The notes under the pieces were generated by a model. That model was given only the letters and a program-made list of their open reading frames with translations. It had not been told where the DNA came from and made no database searches. From assembly GCF_000948985.2 (NCBI RefSeq), contig NZ_CP059733.1, positions 2,790,001 to 2,854,000 of the forward strand: a stretch of DNA of 64,000 nucleotides. The letters are read 5' to 3'. This document shows, in pieces, positions 46,199-54,322 of this stretch. The position numbers and the translations under genes are program-made. Source of the DNA: Thalassomonas viridans. Its GTDB lineage: Bacteria > Pseudomonadota > Gammaproteobacteria > Enterobacterales > Alteromonadaceae. Each line of letters begins with the position of its first letter. Within the stretch, counting starts at the first letter, position 1.

Positions 46199-46715
46199 TG
46201 AAGTGTTACTCCTTTATACAATCATTTAATCGAAATCATGGTCCGCAGAAAAGCTGAGTGGTACTGCGGATTTATTGCCACCCAGGGGTTAAAAGCTTTT
46301 TCGGGATGAAAGTTTTCATACCAAAAAACAATGGACAGCTAGCCGTCCATTGAATTCACTTTGCCAGTTCTGCCGGAAAAATCAATAGCAATTTGTACTA
46401 TTTTTACAAAAATTAGTTAAAAAGCTCTATTTTTAAAAATTAAGTGGGGCTAAGCAGGTTGCGGCTTCTTCATTAAATAACTTTTTATCGGTGTTGAATC
46501 CTGGCTGGGTTATTGTTGTCTGTCTCCGTTTATCCTGAAAGAAAATAACAAAAATTCTGTTGCTAAAACCGGGGCAAGCAAGGCTTGTAATCATCATCCG
46601 GCTGTATCAAGATGACTATCGGCGTAACTGGTCAATGTTTTAATTTTATCTTGCTCATTGTCCCAGGGGCGGTTGTAGCCGTTATTAGCGGAATTATTTC
46701 ATTAGGGAGTGAAAT
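46199..46715. other. asnB / solute-binding protein intergenic region
   Basis: 517 bases with no convincing open frame on either strand. It should hold divergent promoters for asnB (leftward) and the solute-binding protein gene (rightward). I recognise no riboswitch or clear consensus promoter. Confidence 0.5.
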
Positions 46716-47426
46716 GTGGTGGTAAAGGGTTTTATCCTGTCATTATTGATATTTCCGTTAATGGTTTTTTCGGCGGTGAAGGAAGAGTTGCTGCAACTGC
46801 AAGTGGTCACGGAAATTTTACCGCCTTATCAATATATTAAACCTGACAATGCTATGGGAGGTTTGGCCACGGATAAGCTCAATGCCCTGTTTTCTGCGTT
46901 ACAGGCTACTCCTGATATCCAGGCCATGCCCTGGGCAAGGGCCTACAAGATAGCGCAAACTCAGCCCAACACTTTGATTTATTCTATTGTCAGAACGCCG
47001 GAACGTGAAAGTCTGTTTCAGTGGATAGGCGTTTTAGTGTCCACGAAAACTTTTTTAGTTGGTTTGCAGGCTCGCGGCGATATCGAGATTAATAATCTTA
47101 GGGATCTCAACAACTACCGGATTGGCGTTAAGCGTGATGATGTGGTTTACCAGTACCTGAACAAACACCTTTTACCCGGAAAAATGGTGTTTTTACCTGA
47201 AACGGAAACGACCTTGAAGATGCTGATAAAACAAAGGGTAGATATCATAGCCGCATCTCCTTTGCACCTGGATTTCATGTGCAAAAGGCTGGGTTGCCAG
47301 CCTGCTGATTTCCGTTACCTTTATGAGTTAACCGGGCTTAACAGTGATTTTTATCTGGCGGCCAGCAATAACACCCCGGCAGATATCGTCCAGCTGTTGA
47401 AGCAAACCCTAAGGCAACTTGAATAG
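46716..47426 (+). CDS. Periplasmic solute-binding protein, family 3
   Basis: A 236-residue exported protein with the bacterial extracellular solute-binding family 3 fold: a signal peptide (FILSLLIFPLMVFSAVK), then VVTEILPPYQYI, MPWARAYKIAQTQPNTLIYS, RTPERESLFQWIG and NNYRIGVKRDDV. No permease or ATPase gene is adjacent. Proteins like this in Alteromonadales are often stand-alone, and the ligand is unknown (amino-acid-like by family). The start is GTG at 46716, 6 bases after AGGGAG; an ATG at 46714 is out of frame and stops after three codons. Confidence 0.85.
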   Translation: MVVKGFILSLLIFPLMVFSAVKEELLQLQVVTEILPPYQYIKPDNAMGGLATDKLNALFSALQATPDIQAMPWARAYKIAQTQPNTLIYSIVRTPERESLFQWIGVLVSTKTFLVGLQARGDIEINNLRDLNNYRIGVKRDDVVYQYLNKHLLPGKMVFLPETETTLKMLIKQRVDIIAASPLHLDFMCKRLGCQPADFRYLYELTGLNSDFYLAASNNTPADIVQLLKQTLRQLE

Positions 47427-47441
47427 TTGCCAAATTAACTG

Positions 47442-47666
47442 TTACTGCTCCTGCTTTGACGTTTTGTTGGCGTCTGAATGCGGCTGGTTTTGTGGTATGC
47501 TGGGCATCTGATGCGAGGTTTTATTGGTGCGGGGCAGGGTTTCCTGCAGGTCGTTCAGGCTTTTTTTCCTAAGCGGCGTTTTAGCATTACGGCGCACGGT
47601 ACTGAAATTTCCGATCAGGATAATTAAAACGATGGCAATAATGCCCAGGGCTAACCAGTTATTCAA
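47442..47666 (-). CDS. Small membrane protein, DUF2897-like
   Basis: A 74-residue protein with one N-terminal membrane helix (WLALGIIAIVLIILIGNF, about 4-21) and a hydrophilic, Gln/Lys/Pro-rich tail. It resembles DUF2897 proteins found near dapE in gammaproteobacteria. It starts with TTG at 47666, 6 bases from GAGG, and overlaps the end of the carboxypeptidase gene by 8 bases, which supports translational coupling. Its role is unknown. Confidence 0.65.
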   Translation of the reverse strand: MNNWLALGIIAIVLIILIGNFSTVRRNAKTPLRKKSLNDLQETLPRTNKTSHQMPSIPQNQPHSDANKTSKQEQ

Positions 47667-48342
47667 AATTTACCTCGGCGGTATTCACTATATATTGTTG
47701 ATAAAGTTCGGGTAAAAGCGCAAGTATGCTTTCTTTGCCCGAAATTTCCTGTGCGGCAAGTTCCTTTGTTAACAGCTCCAGGGAGAAGGCCTGCCGGCAT
47801 TGGTTTGCCAGCGGCGCATAAGACAAATGCCAGGGTTCGATGGCAACACCGCCCCTGTCGGTATTGTAAGGGAAGTAGAAGCCGAACTCGCGGCAGTTTT
47901 GCTCAAGCCATAGTCTTAGCTCGGCAAAAGGGCCGTCTTGCTCGTATTCCCAGGGTTCGAGCTGTAGCTTTTGTCCCTCGGTTAATAGGTTAGGGGCATA
48001 GACGTCGATGTCTGTGCCCCAATGATGGCGGCTGGCGCCCGGCAGGGCAGAAAAGCGCATGATGGCGTGAATGCACTCTTTATCGCTCAGGTTTTCAAGA
48101 CAGACAACTTCATTATTATCGTCTTTTACCGCCAGTTCACCACAAAATTTGCGGTTCCAAATGCTGAGCTGGCGGGAGAAGTCCCGAAAGCCGCTGGCAA
48201 TGCACAGATTAAAGCCTGCAGCTTTTGCCGCCTGTTCCAGGGCAAGCCAGGCGGGCAGCATTTCCCTGTGTATGCCCGGCCCTTGTTCGAGAAAATGTAT
48301 ATGTCCGGTGTCCTGCCCTGTGAGTTGTTTTTCGTTCATCAT
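47659..48342 (-). CDS. D-alanyl-D-alanine carboxypeptidase, M15 (VanY-like)
   Basis: A 227-residue zinc peptidase of family M15B, expected to remove terminal D-Ala from peptidoglycan stem peptides. The zinc motif is SRHHWGTDIDVY (His and Asp), with the second part EPWHLSYAP carrying the catalytic glutamate and last His. I start it at 48342 (MMNEKQLTG), whose ATG overlaps the dapE stop (TGATG). A longer frame to 48414 would lie inside dapE. No signal peptide is visible, so it may act in the cytoplasm, for instance in cell-wall recycling. Confidence 0.85.
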   Translation of the reverse strand: MMNEKQLTGQDTGHIHFLEQGPGIHREMLPAWLALEQAAKAAGFNLCIASGFRDFSRQLSIWNRKFCGELAVKDDNNEVVCLENLSDKECIHAIMRFSALPGASRHHWGTDIDVYAPNLLTEGQKLQLEPWEYEQDGPFAELRLWLEQNCREFGFYFPYNTDRGGVAIEPWHLSYAPLANQCRQAFSLELLTKELAAQEISGKESILALLPELYQQYIVNTAEVNFE

Positions 48343-49472
48343 CAGCTCAGCATATTTACCAGGGTTTGGTAGTAGATATCGGTCAGTTGCTTTAAATCCG
48401 AGCAGGACACGCATTCATTAACCTGGTGTATGGTGGCGTTACACGGTCCCAGTTCCACCACTTCGGCACCTGTCGGGGCAATAAAGCGTCCGTCTGAAGT
48501 ACCGCCTGAGGTTGACAGCTCAGGCTCCCGGCCTGTGGTGGCCTTAATGGCGCCGGTTACGGCATCAAGTAAAGCGCCAGGTTCAGTGATAAAGGGCTTG
48601 CCGTTAAAGGTCCAGTCAATGTCATAATCAAGCTGATACCCGGTTAAGATGGCATTGACCTTTGTCATGATCTTGTCGAAATCAAGCTCAGTGCTGAACC
48701 TTAAGTTAAACCAGGCTTTTAGCTGGCCGGGAACGACATTGGTGGCTCCGGTGCCCGACTGGATATTGGTTAACTGAAAACTGGTTTCCGGAAAATATTC
48801 GTTGCCGTGATCCCAATGGCTCTGGCTGAGTTCGGCTAAGGCCGGCATTGCCAGGTGGATGGGGTTATCAACATGCTCGGGATAGGCTACATGGCCCTGT
48901 TTTCCGCGGATCAGCAGTTCACCGGAAATCGAACCCCGGCGGCCGTTTTTCACGACATCGGCAATTTGTGCCGAGCTCGACGGTTCGCCAACAATGCAAT
49001 AAGTGATTTTTTCATTGCGGGCCTCCAGGGTGTCAATGACCTTAGTGGTGCCGTTAATAAAAGGGCCTTCTTCATCACTGGTGATCAAATAGGCAATGGA
49101 GCCTTTGTGATCCGGATAGTCGCGGACAAAACGTTCGGTAGCCACTATCATGGCCGCCAGGCTGCCTTTCATATCGGCAGCACCGCGGCCATAAAGTAAA
49201 TCGCCCTTAATCACAGGTTCAAACGGCGGGGTATGCCAGTGGGAGAGTTCGCCTGCGGGAACGACATCGGTATGGCCGGCAAAGCAAAATACCGGGTTTG
49301 CCGTGCCCCGACGTGACCAGAGGTTGGTGGTGTCATGAAACACCATAGTTTCGTTGTTAAACCCCAGCTTTTGCAGCCTTTGGGCCATCAGTTCCTGGCA
49401 TCCGGCATCTTCCGGCGTGACTGATTCCCGAGCAATCAGTGCCCGGGTGAGTTCAATAACTTCTTCTGACAT
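48342..49472 (-). CDS. dapE: Succinyl-diaminopimelate desuccinylase
   Basis: Zinc M20 hydrolase that releases LL-diaminopimelate from its N-succinyl form in lysine and peptidoglycan synthesis. It is 376 residues from [14 protein letters not shown] (49472), which matches the family; the 14 upstream codons overlap nothing conserved. Metal and catalytic motifs are [27 protein letters not shown] (the catalytic and bridging glutamates) and the C-terminal [12 protein letters not shown]. The preceding gene is arsC-like, as in E. coli yffB-dapE, and the M15 gene follows with a one-base overlap. Confidence 0.95.
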   Translation of the reverse strand: MSEEVIELTRALIARESVTPEDAGCQELMAQRLQKLGFNNETMVFHDTTNLWSRRGTANPVFCFAGHTDVVPAGELSHWHTPPFEPVIKGDLLYGRGAADMKGSLAAMIVATERFVRDYPDHKGSIAYLITSDEEGPFINGTTKVIDTLEARNEKITYCIVGEPSSSAQIADVVKNGRRGSISGELLIRGKQGHVAYPEHVDNPIHLAMPALAELSQSHWDHGNEYFPETSFQLTNIQSGTGATNVVPGQLKAWFNLRFSTELDFDKIMTKVNAILTGYQLDYDIDWTFNGKPFITEPGALLDAVTGAIKATTGREPELSTSGGTSDGRFIAPTGAEVVELGPCNATIHQVNECVSCSDLKQLTDIYYQTLVNMLS

Positions 49473-49500
49473 TTGTTCCGGTATGGTTTCTGGCCCGGGC

Positions 49501-49851
49501 TTAGGCATTCGCAAACAATTCCTGGTAGCTGGCGTCTTTAAAACCTAAATGCAGCTGGTCATTGATGGCCAGTAGCGGGCGTTTTAGCAGGGTAGGCTGT
49601 TCCATCACGGCCTTAAACATGTTCTCTTCGGTGAGGTTGTCTTTAATCTCAGCAGGCAGGTTACGGAAAGTGGTGCTGCGTTTGTTTAGCAGGTTGGCCC
49701 AGTCGCTTTTTTTTACGAATGAGGTTAACAGCTCTGGTGTTAACTCCTGCTTTTTAAAATCATAGAAGGTGTGCTCTATGTCGTTCTCTTTAAGCCATTT
49801 CAGGGCTTTTTTTACTGTGTCGCAGTTGTTGATTCCGTAGATTACTGTCAT
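49501..49851 (-). CDS. yffB: ArsC/Spx-family reductase (YffB-like)
   Basis: A 116-residue thioredoxin-fold protein of the ArsC/Spx family. It has a single active-site cysteine, [13 protein letters not shown] (about residue 10), and the family pieces [21 protein letters not shown] and LLKRPLLAI. It probably reduces or binds glutathione rather than arsenate, as suggested for YffB; the reaction is uncertain. I start at [10 protein letters not shown] (49851), with AGGTAAAG upstream; a TTG at 49866 would add five codons. It is first in the dapE operon, the E. coli order. Confidence 0.9.
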   Translation of the reverse strand: MTVIYGINNCDTVKKALKWLKENDIEHTFYDFKKQELTPELLTSFVKKSDWANLLNKRSTTFRNLPAEIKDNLTEENMFKAVMEQPTLLKRPLLAINDQLHLGFKDASYQELFANA

Positions 49852-50210
49852 TTCTTTACCTGTCAATCGTTTATGTGTTTTGTTCTTTTCCGTTGGATAT
49901 AGTCATTTATAGTCGCCCGGATTATGGCTGGCATACTAGCATATCTTTGATTTTCCCGGAATCAGGGAAAGAAAATAATGTTGTGATTTTATTTCGTTAT
50001 CTGGCTATTTCGATTCGGTGATTGAACAGGCAGTCTCAAATCAAAACCTTGTTGCTAAGTCCTTAAATCTCCGCTAAGTGGAGAGTTTTTGAATGTTAAA
50101 TAGCAGTACACATTAATTATGAAATTCAGCCTGGAAAAATTTCTTTTTATGTGAGAGGTAACAGCAGTTAATGACACATTAACTGCTGTTACCCACAACA
50201 GGAGTTACGC
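49852..50210 (+). other. Intergenic region before the 410-residue exported protein
   Basis: 359 bases between divergent genes, AT-rich, with no convincing open frame. It ends in a perfect 17-bp inverted repeat (listed separately) and an SD AGGAG (50200-50204) before the ATG at 50211. Confidence 0.55.
50157..50193 (+). promoter_or_regulatory. Perfect 17-bp inverted repeat upstream of 50211 gene
   Basis: GGTAACAGCAGTTAATG (50157-50173) and its exact complement at 50177-50193 flank the 3 bases ACA. In RNA it would form a very stable hairpin ending 6 bases before the ribosome binding site. In DNA it could be an operator. There is no T run, so it is not a standard terminator. Confidence 0.6.
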
Positions 50211-51443
50211 ATGAAATCACTATATAGAAGTTGTTTGTTTTTTATCCTGACCTTTCTCACCTTGAAGATTTATGCAGAGACATCTGGTGAGGTTTTTTAT
50301 GATTGCACCAATAAAGACACAAGTGCGTGTTTGGCTAAAGCTTTCGATAAAAAGCCAAGTGAGTTTTGTACTCAAGGTGATACAACAAAAAAACTGGAGA
50401 TAGATAAGTATTCCAAGGAGCATTACGATAGCACATTCGATGCCTATCAAAAGCAGTTAAGAGAGCTTGATATCAATGAAGCAACGTATGAGCAAAGCTT
50501 CAATGAACTCACTGAAAAGATAAAACAGTTACAAAAACTTGCGGGTCCATCGGTAGGGATCAGAAAGGAGTGGAGCGATAAACAGCTAGAGGCGGCAAAA
50601 GAGTGTGGAGCCAAGCTGGCGTTAGAGCCTTCGGTTACAGAGCTTAAAGAAACGAATAATGGTAAGAATGCCTGGGCGAGTCAATTTTTACTTGGCTATA
50701 TGCAACAGTCCTCGTATGAGATAAATGAAGACGGAGATGCGGTAAGCAAGGGGTTGCAGCAAGGTGGTGCTTTAGCCCAGTTTTCATTTAATGGTCGATG
50801 GATACTCAAAGATGAAAGTATTAAAGATACATTTTCTACCCTAACTAATCCGGGGCTGTTTAATGTTGATTTAGGGTTTGTTTTTTCACAAAGCGGAGTG
50901 TGTAACCCGGATAAAAAACCAGAGGATGATTCAGAGCCAGAACCTAAGCTTCTTTCGAAATCAAACGAAACTGTCAACTGTGGAAATGTTAAATTTAATG
51001 ATGTCAGCGATAGTTTTGATGTCTATGCCAAGTTTTTGTGGAGCCCTACTGGCATGAAGTATTTGAGATCAGATAATTATGATTCGGTATTAAGTTTTGG
51101 TCCTATGTTGGGGTTCAAATCAAAAAATGTGCGTTCGGAGAATGGCGACTCAATTAATTCGTATTATGGGGTAGGGCTTGAATATAACCTCTATAACCAA
51201 AATATTATGACCCATGGTAATGATAATCCGCGCGCAAGGCTAACGCTGGCCAGGCTAAAATATGAAGAATATGCCTCGCCAGATGAAGATGAATGGCGTT
51301 TTGTTATTGTGGGTCATTACCACCCGGTAGCAGACAATGATTTTGTTGTTGGTTTTCGCGCCAACTTAGGTAAAGGCACGGATGATGTCGGTGTTTTTAT
51401 TGGCGTGGAAAAAACGGCTGAAGAGCTTTTAAGCTTTTTTTAA
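50211..51443 (+). CDS. Exported protein, probable outer-membrane barrel, unknown
   Basis: I do not recognise a family. The 410-residue product has a signal peptide (LFFILTFLTLKIYA), an N-terminal Cys-containing region (FYDCTNKDTSACLAKAF), a charged helical stretch (about 60-125) and a C-terminal half of alternating polar/hydrophobic strands (LLGYMQQSSYEIN, DLGFVFSQSG, VLSFGPMLGF, YGVGLEYNLY) ending in Phe. That points to an outer-membrane beta-barrel with a periplasmic coiled part. The DNA is more AT-rich than the flanking dapE and M28 genes, suggesting acquisition. It is a single gene with strong signals at both ends. Confidence 0.7.
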   Translation: MKSLYRSCLFFILTFLTLKIYAETSGEVFYDCTNKDTSACLAKAFDKKPSEFCTQGDTTKKLEIDKYSKEHYDSTFDAYQKQLRELDINEATYEQSFNELTEKIKQLQKLAGPSVGIRKEWSDKQLEAAKECGAKLALEPSVTELKETNNGKNAWASQFLLGYMQQSSYEINEDGDAVSKGLQQGGALAQFSFNGRWILKDESIKDTFSTLTNPGLFNVDLGFVFSQSGVCNPDKKPEDDSEPEPKLLSKSNETVNCGNVKFNDVSDSFDVYAKFLWSPTGMKYLRSDNYDSVLSFGPMLGFKSKNVRSENGDSINSYYGVGLEYNLYNQNIMTHGNDNPRARLTLARLKYEEYASPDEDEWRFVIVGHYHPVADNDFVVGFRANLGKGTDDVGVFIGVEKTAEELLSFF

Positions 51444-51474
51444 CCGCTATAGCGCTGGCCTGCGAGTTATTTAC

Positions 51475-51516
51475 GTAAAAAAGCCAATGCCCGGTTTTGG
51501 GCATTGGCTTTTTATT
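51475..51516. terminator. Bidirectional terminator
   Basis: AAGCCAATGCCC (51481-51492)/GGGCATTGGCTT (51499-51510) with a 6-base loop; A tract before and T tract after. It fits both the 50211 gene and the convergent M28 peptidase gene. Confidence 0.9.
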
Positions 51517-51578
51517 GTTGAATAATCCGTACTGTTATCTGATAAGTTCTACATCAGTGCGGGTTATTATTTTTTTAT

Positions 51579-53204
51579 TTACTGGCGCTTAAACTCGGAA
51601 GTTTTGCTCCACTCCGGCCACAAGCCACTGTCAGACAGCTCGTAACCTATGTCAAAGAACAACTGCATGTCCTGAACCGCACCGGATAGATCCCAGTCGG
51701 TTGAGTACTCGTCACACAGGTTGTGATAGCACTTCTTCAGCTTGGCATCTAAGGTTTCACGTAACTTGGCCGTTTGTTCATCGGCTGGCTGAGCGCCGCC
51801 TTTGGCGTATAAGGCCGGAATACCGATATTGGCGAAAGCGAAGTGATCGGAGCGATAGTAAATGCCGCTTGCCGGGCGCGGATCGCCAGAGATTATACGG
51901 TCTTGCTTAACGGCGGCTTTTGCCAGGTAATCATCAAGCTGGGATTGGCCCAGGCCGTAAACGGCGACGTCTTTACTCTTGCCGTTAACATTCAGGGCGT
52001 CCATGTTGATGTTGGCTACTGTGTTTTTGGCAGAAATTACCGGGTTGGCGGCGTAAAACTTAGAACCTAATAAACCTTGTTCTTCGGCAGTTACCGCTAA
52101 GAAGGTGATGGAGCGCTCCGGAGTTTTGTCCAGTTTGGCAAAAGCTTCGGCAACTTCAATCAGGGCTGCGGTGCCGGTGGCGTTGTCAACGGCGCCGTTG
52201 TAGATCTGATCGCCTTCTTTGCTCAGGTCAGTACCCAGGTGATCCCAGTGAGCCGTGTACAAGATATGCTCGTCAGGTTTTTTGCTGCCGGGCAGGGTGG
52301 CAATGAAGTTGTTAGATACAGATTTTTTGATGGTGTTTTTCACCGTGACCGAGGCTGTTAACTCGCCCATGTCAACGTTAAAGCTGCCTTTGGCGGCTTT
52401 GGCTTTCATTTCGTCAAAGTTCAGGCCTGCTTTGGTGAATAGCTCTTGTGCCACTTCCGTGGTTACCCAGCCTTCAACGGCCACACGACCCATGTTCAGA
52501 TCGTCGCGCTGGAAGCCAAACTGTGGACCGGACCAGGAGTTTTTAACCACATTCCAGCCGTATGAGGCAGGTGCGGTTTCGTGAATGATGATCGCACCTT
52601 CTGCGCCCTGGCGGCTGGCTTCTTCGTATTTGTAGGTCCAGCGGCCGTAATAGGTCATGGCGTTACCGGTGAACAGCTCCGGGTTTTGCGTGGCATAACC
52701 TGGGTCGTTTACCAGGATGACGACGGTTTTACCTTTAACGTCCAGGCCCTCGTAGTCGTTCCAGTTATATTCAGGGGCGTTGACACCGTACCCTACGAAT
52801 ACCAGCTCTGAGTCTTTCAGCTCGGAAAGTTCAGTGATGCGGCTGCTGCCCATCACCATATCGGTGCGGTACTGGTAATCTTTGCCGCCGATAGACAATA
52901 CCATGTCGGGGGAGGCTTCAATAGAAACCAGCGGCACTTCTTGCAGGAAGCTGTCGCCGTTGCCCGGTTTAAAACCTATGGCTTTAAACTGTTCGGTCAG
53001 GTAGTTAAGGGTAAGCTCTTCGCCTTTACTTGAAGGGGCACGGCCGCCGAATTCATCGGAGGCTAACACTTTTACGTGCTCGGCCAGTTGTTGTGCGTTG
53101 ATGCTGTTGTAACTGTTATTAAAAGCGTCCGTCGGCTCTGTGCTGGACATACAGCCGGCTAATGCTGCCGTGCCGACCAGCACTAATCCTGTTATTTTTT
53201 TCAT
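51579..53204 (-). CDS. M28 zinc aminopeptidase lipoprotein with PA domain
   Basis: A 541-residue exported lipoprotein: a signal ending in the lipobox ALAGC, so the mature protein starts at the cysteine near residue 18. A protease-associated (PA) insert occupies about 130-260 (LVFVGYGVNAPEYNWNDYEG). The M28 catalytic part has zinc ligands in TAHWDHLGTD, DNATGTAALIEVA, TAEEQGLLGS (catalytic glutamate) and YRSDHFAFA. It likely releases amino acids from peptides at the cell surface or in the periplasm. It is a single gene on the minus strand; no strong ribosome binding site is visible. Confidence 0.92.
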   Translation of the reverse strand: MKKITGLVLVGTAALAGCMSSTEPTDAFNNSYNSINAQQLAEHVKVLASDEFGGRAPSSKGEELTLNYLTEQFKAIGFKPGNGDSFLQEVPLVSIEASPDMVLSIGGKDYQYRTDMVMGSSRITELSELKDSELVFVGYGVNAPEYNWNDYEGLDVKGKTVVILVNDPGYATQNPELFTGNAMTYYGRWTYKYEEASRQGAEGAIIIHETAPASYGWNVVKNSWSGPQFGFQRDDLNMGRVAVEGWVTTEVAQELFTKAGLNFDEMKAKAAKGSFNVDMGELTASVTVKNTIKKSVSNNFIATLPGSKKPDEHILYTAHWDHLGTDLSKEGDQIYNGAVDNATGTAALIEVAEAFAKLDKTPERSITFLAVTAEEQGLLGSKFYAANPVISAKNTVANINMDALNVNGKSKDVAVYGLGQSQLDDYLAKAAVKQDRIISGDPRPASGIYYRSDHFAFANIGIPALYAKGGAQPADEQTAKLRETLDAKLKKCYHNLCDEYSTDWDLSGAVQDMQLFFDIGYELSDSGLWPEWSKTSEFKRQ

Positions 53205-53325
53205 CGAAATAATTCTTTTTTTAGAGAAATCGGGGGCCGCAGTATAAAACTTCTCAATTGTGCTGACCAGTATGTTTTTGTTTGCAGGCAGCTCGGGGAG
53301 GAAAGTTTTGTTTACCCGGGGGGGG

Positions 53326-53351
53326 AAAGCCCGGCTGTAAAACCGGGCTTT
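53326..53351 (-). terminator. Possible terminator of the small-gene pair
   Basis: AAAGCCCGG (53326-53334)/CCGGGCTTT (53343-53351) with an 8-base loop. On the minus strand it lies 33 bases after the 53384 gene, but the tail is TTTCCCC, a weak terminator at best. Confidence 0.4.
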
Positions 53352-53383
53352 CGGTGATTTAAGCCTTAGTTCTGGTCACTGGC

Positions 53384-53725
53384 TTAAGGTTCTTGCTCCT
53401 GTATACGCTGGTGCAGCCGGTATATCCTCTCATTAAATTCTGCTACCTGGGTTTTGAGCCAGTGAGCATGGCGGCTGAGACCGTAGCCGGTGAGCTCACC
53501 GATGTCTTCCTGCTCGCTGGCGATGACGGCAAAGGCATCGCAGAGAAAGGCGCAGTCGGCACTGAACAGGGCAAAGTCATCCGTCAGCTTTATCACTTCA
53601 CTGGTTAGCGGTATTTGCTCTGTCTCGGCTTCTGCTTCTGTCTCCACTTCTGTTTCTACCTCTTTTTCTTCATGGGCTTGTTCGACATCTGGTTCGGGGT
53701 CATGTGTATCTGTTGGTTCAGTCAT
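53384..53725 (-). CDS. Small acidic protein of unknown function
   Basis: Not recognised. It is 113 residues: a disordered, very acidic N-terminal 40 (EKEVETEVETEAEAETEQ repeat) and a helical C-terminal part (DDFALFSADCAFLCDAFAVI, GYGLSRHAHWLKTQVAEFNE). The helical part looks like small Pseudomonas/Alteromonadales 'hypothetical' proteins, but I cannot name a family. A strong SD (AGGAGG) lies 6 bases before the ATG, and the frame directly follows a second small gene, which together argue strongly that it is translated. No signal peptide is present. Confidence 0.7.
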   Translation of the reverse strand: MTEPTDTHDPEPDVEQAHEEKEVETEVETEAEAETEQIPLTSEVIKLTDDFALFSADCAFLCDAFAVIASEQEDIGELTGYGLSRHAHWLKTQVAEFNERIYRLHQRIQEQEP

Positions 53726-53737
53726 GTCAGCCTCCTG

Positions 53738-53914
53738 TCACCTTGTTGCCGGAGTTAAACGGTTATGCAGGTTTAGGTGGCAGTGAGCCCTATATTTACC
53801 TGTGTCTGCGGTTAACTTGGCTTGGCGGGGAAGCCGGTGCGGGGTTTTAGTTAAAAGATTTGTTAAAAAATCTTTAGCCGAGTGAAACTCTAGCTTATCA
53901 TTAGTTTTAGCCAT
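53738..53914 (-). CDS. Small 58-residue basic protein, unknown
   Basis: A short frame, ATG at 53914 and TGA at 53740-53738, with SD AGGAGG (plus-strand CCTCCT at 53923-53928) 8 bases upstream. The product begins MAKTNDKLEFHSAKDFLTN and ends HNRLTPATR; it is basic, with several His and one Cys. It stops 12 bases before the ATG of the 113-residue acidic protein, whose SD lies in the gap, so the two form a basic/acidic pair on one message. No family is recognised. Confidence 0.65.
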   Translation of the reverse strand: MAKTNDKLEFHSAKDFLTNLLTKTPHRLPRQAKLTADTGKYRAHCHLNLHNRLTPATR

Positions 53915-54322
53915 AATTGATACCTCCTCTATCGTAGTATCGGTTGTGGTCAGCTTCCTCTGGGTGTGCTACCACTCAGGGGGAGCGCCATGCTGTTAAT
54001 GAGCGCTTTATTTGTGCTCTGCTTGTTCTTTAATTTGAGAAAGAAATACCTCCGTTGCTGATTGTAAGGGCGGGGCAAATGCCCCCTTATTATGTAGTAC
54101 AAAATAGGGGATAAATCCTGTTGTGTTTGCATTTAATTTTAGCCGAATTTGTTGATACTGTACCGATTGCTGTACGGATAATGCAGGGGTATGAAAAATA
54201 AGAAGTTTAAGCTTGATGGCTAAAGAGTAAGGCGGGCTATTTCGTTAAAGCATTGCACCAAGAGGCGCAATGCTTTGTCTGGTATGTGATTATTTGACTT
54301 TTCCGTGTTCGGGTTCGTATGG
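53915..54322. other. Intergenic region
   Basis: 408 bases. Leftward it should hold the promoter of the 58/113-residue gene pair. A 60-codon frame at 53950-54132 has no ribosome binding site; its last 13 codons start at an internal ATG but nothing supports translation. A stem GGGGC/GCCCC lies near 54072-54085, and AAAGCATTGC (54247-54256)/GCAATGCTTT (54267-54276) may end transcription of the 54323 gene, though no T run follows. Confidence 0.4.

Noticed and set aside
53950..54132. 60-codon minus-strand frame
   Set aside because: No SD and poor composition; more likely upstream region of the 58/113-residue gene pair.
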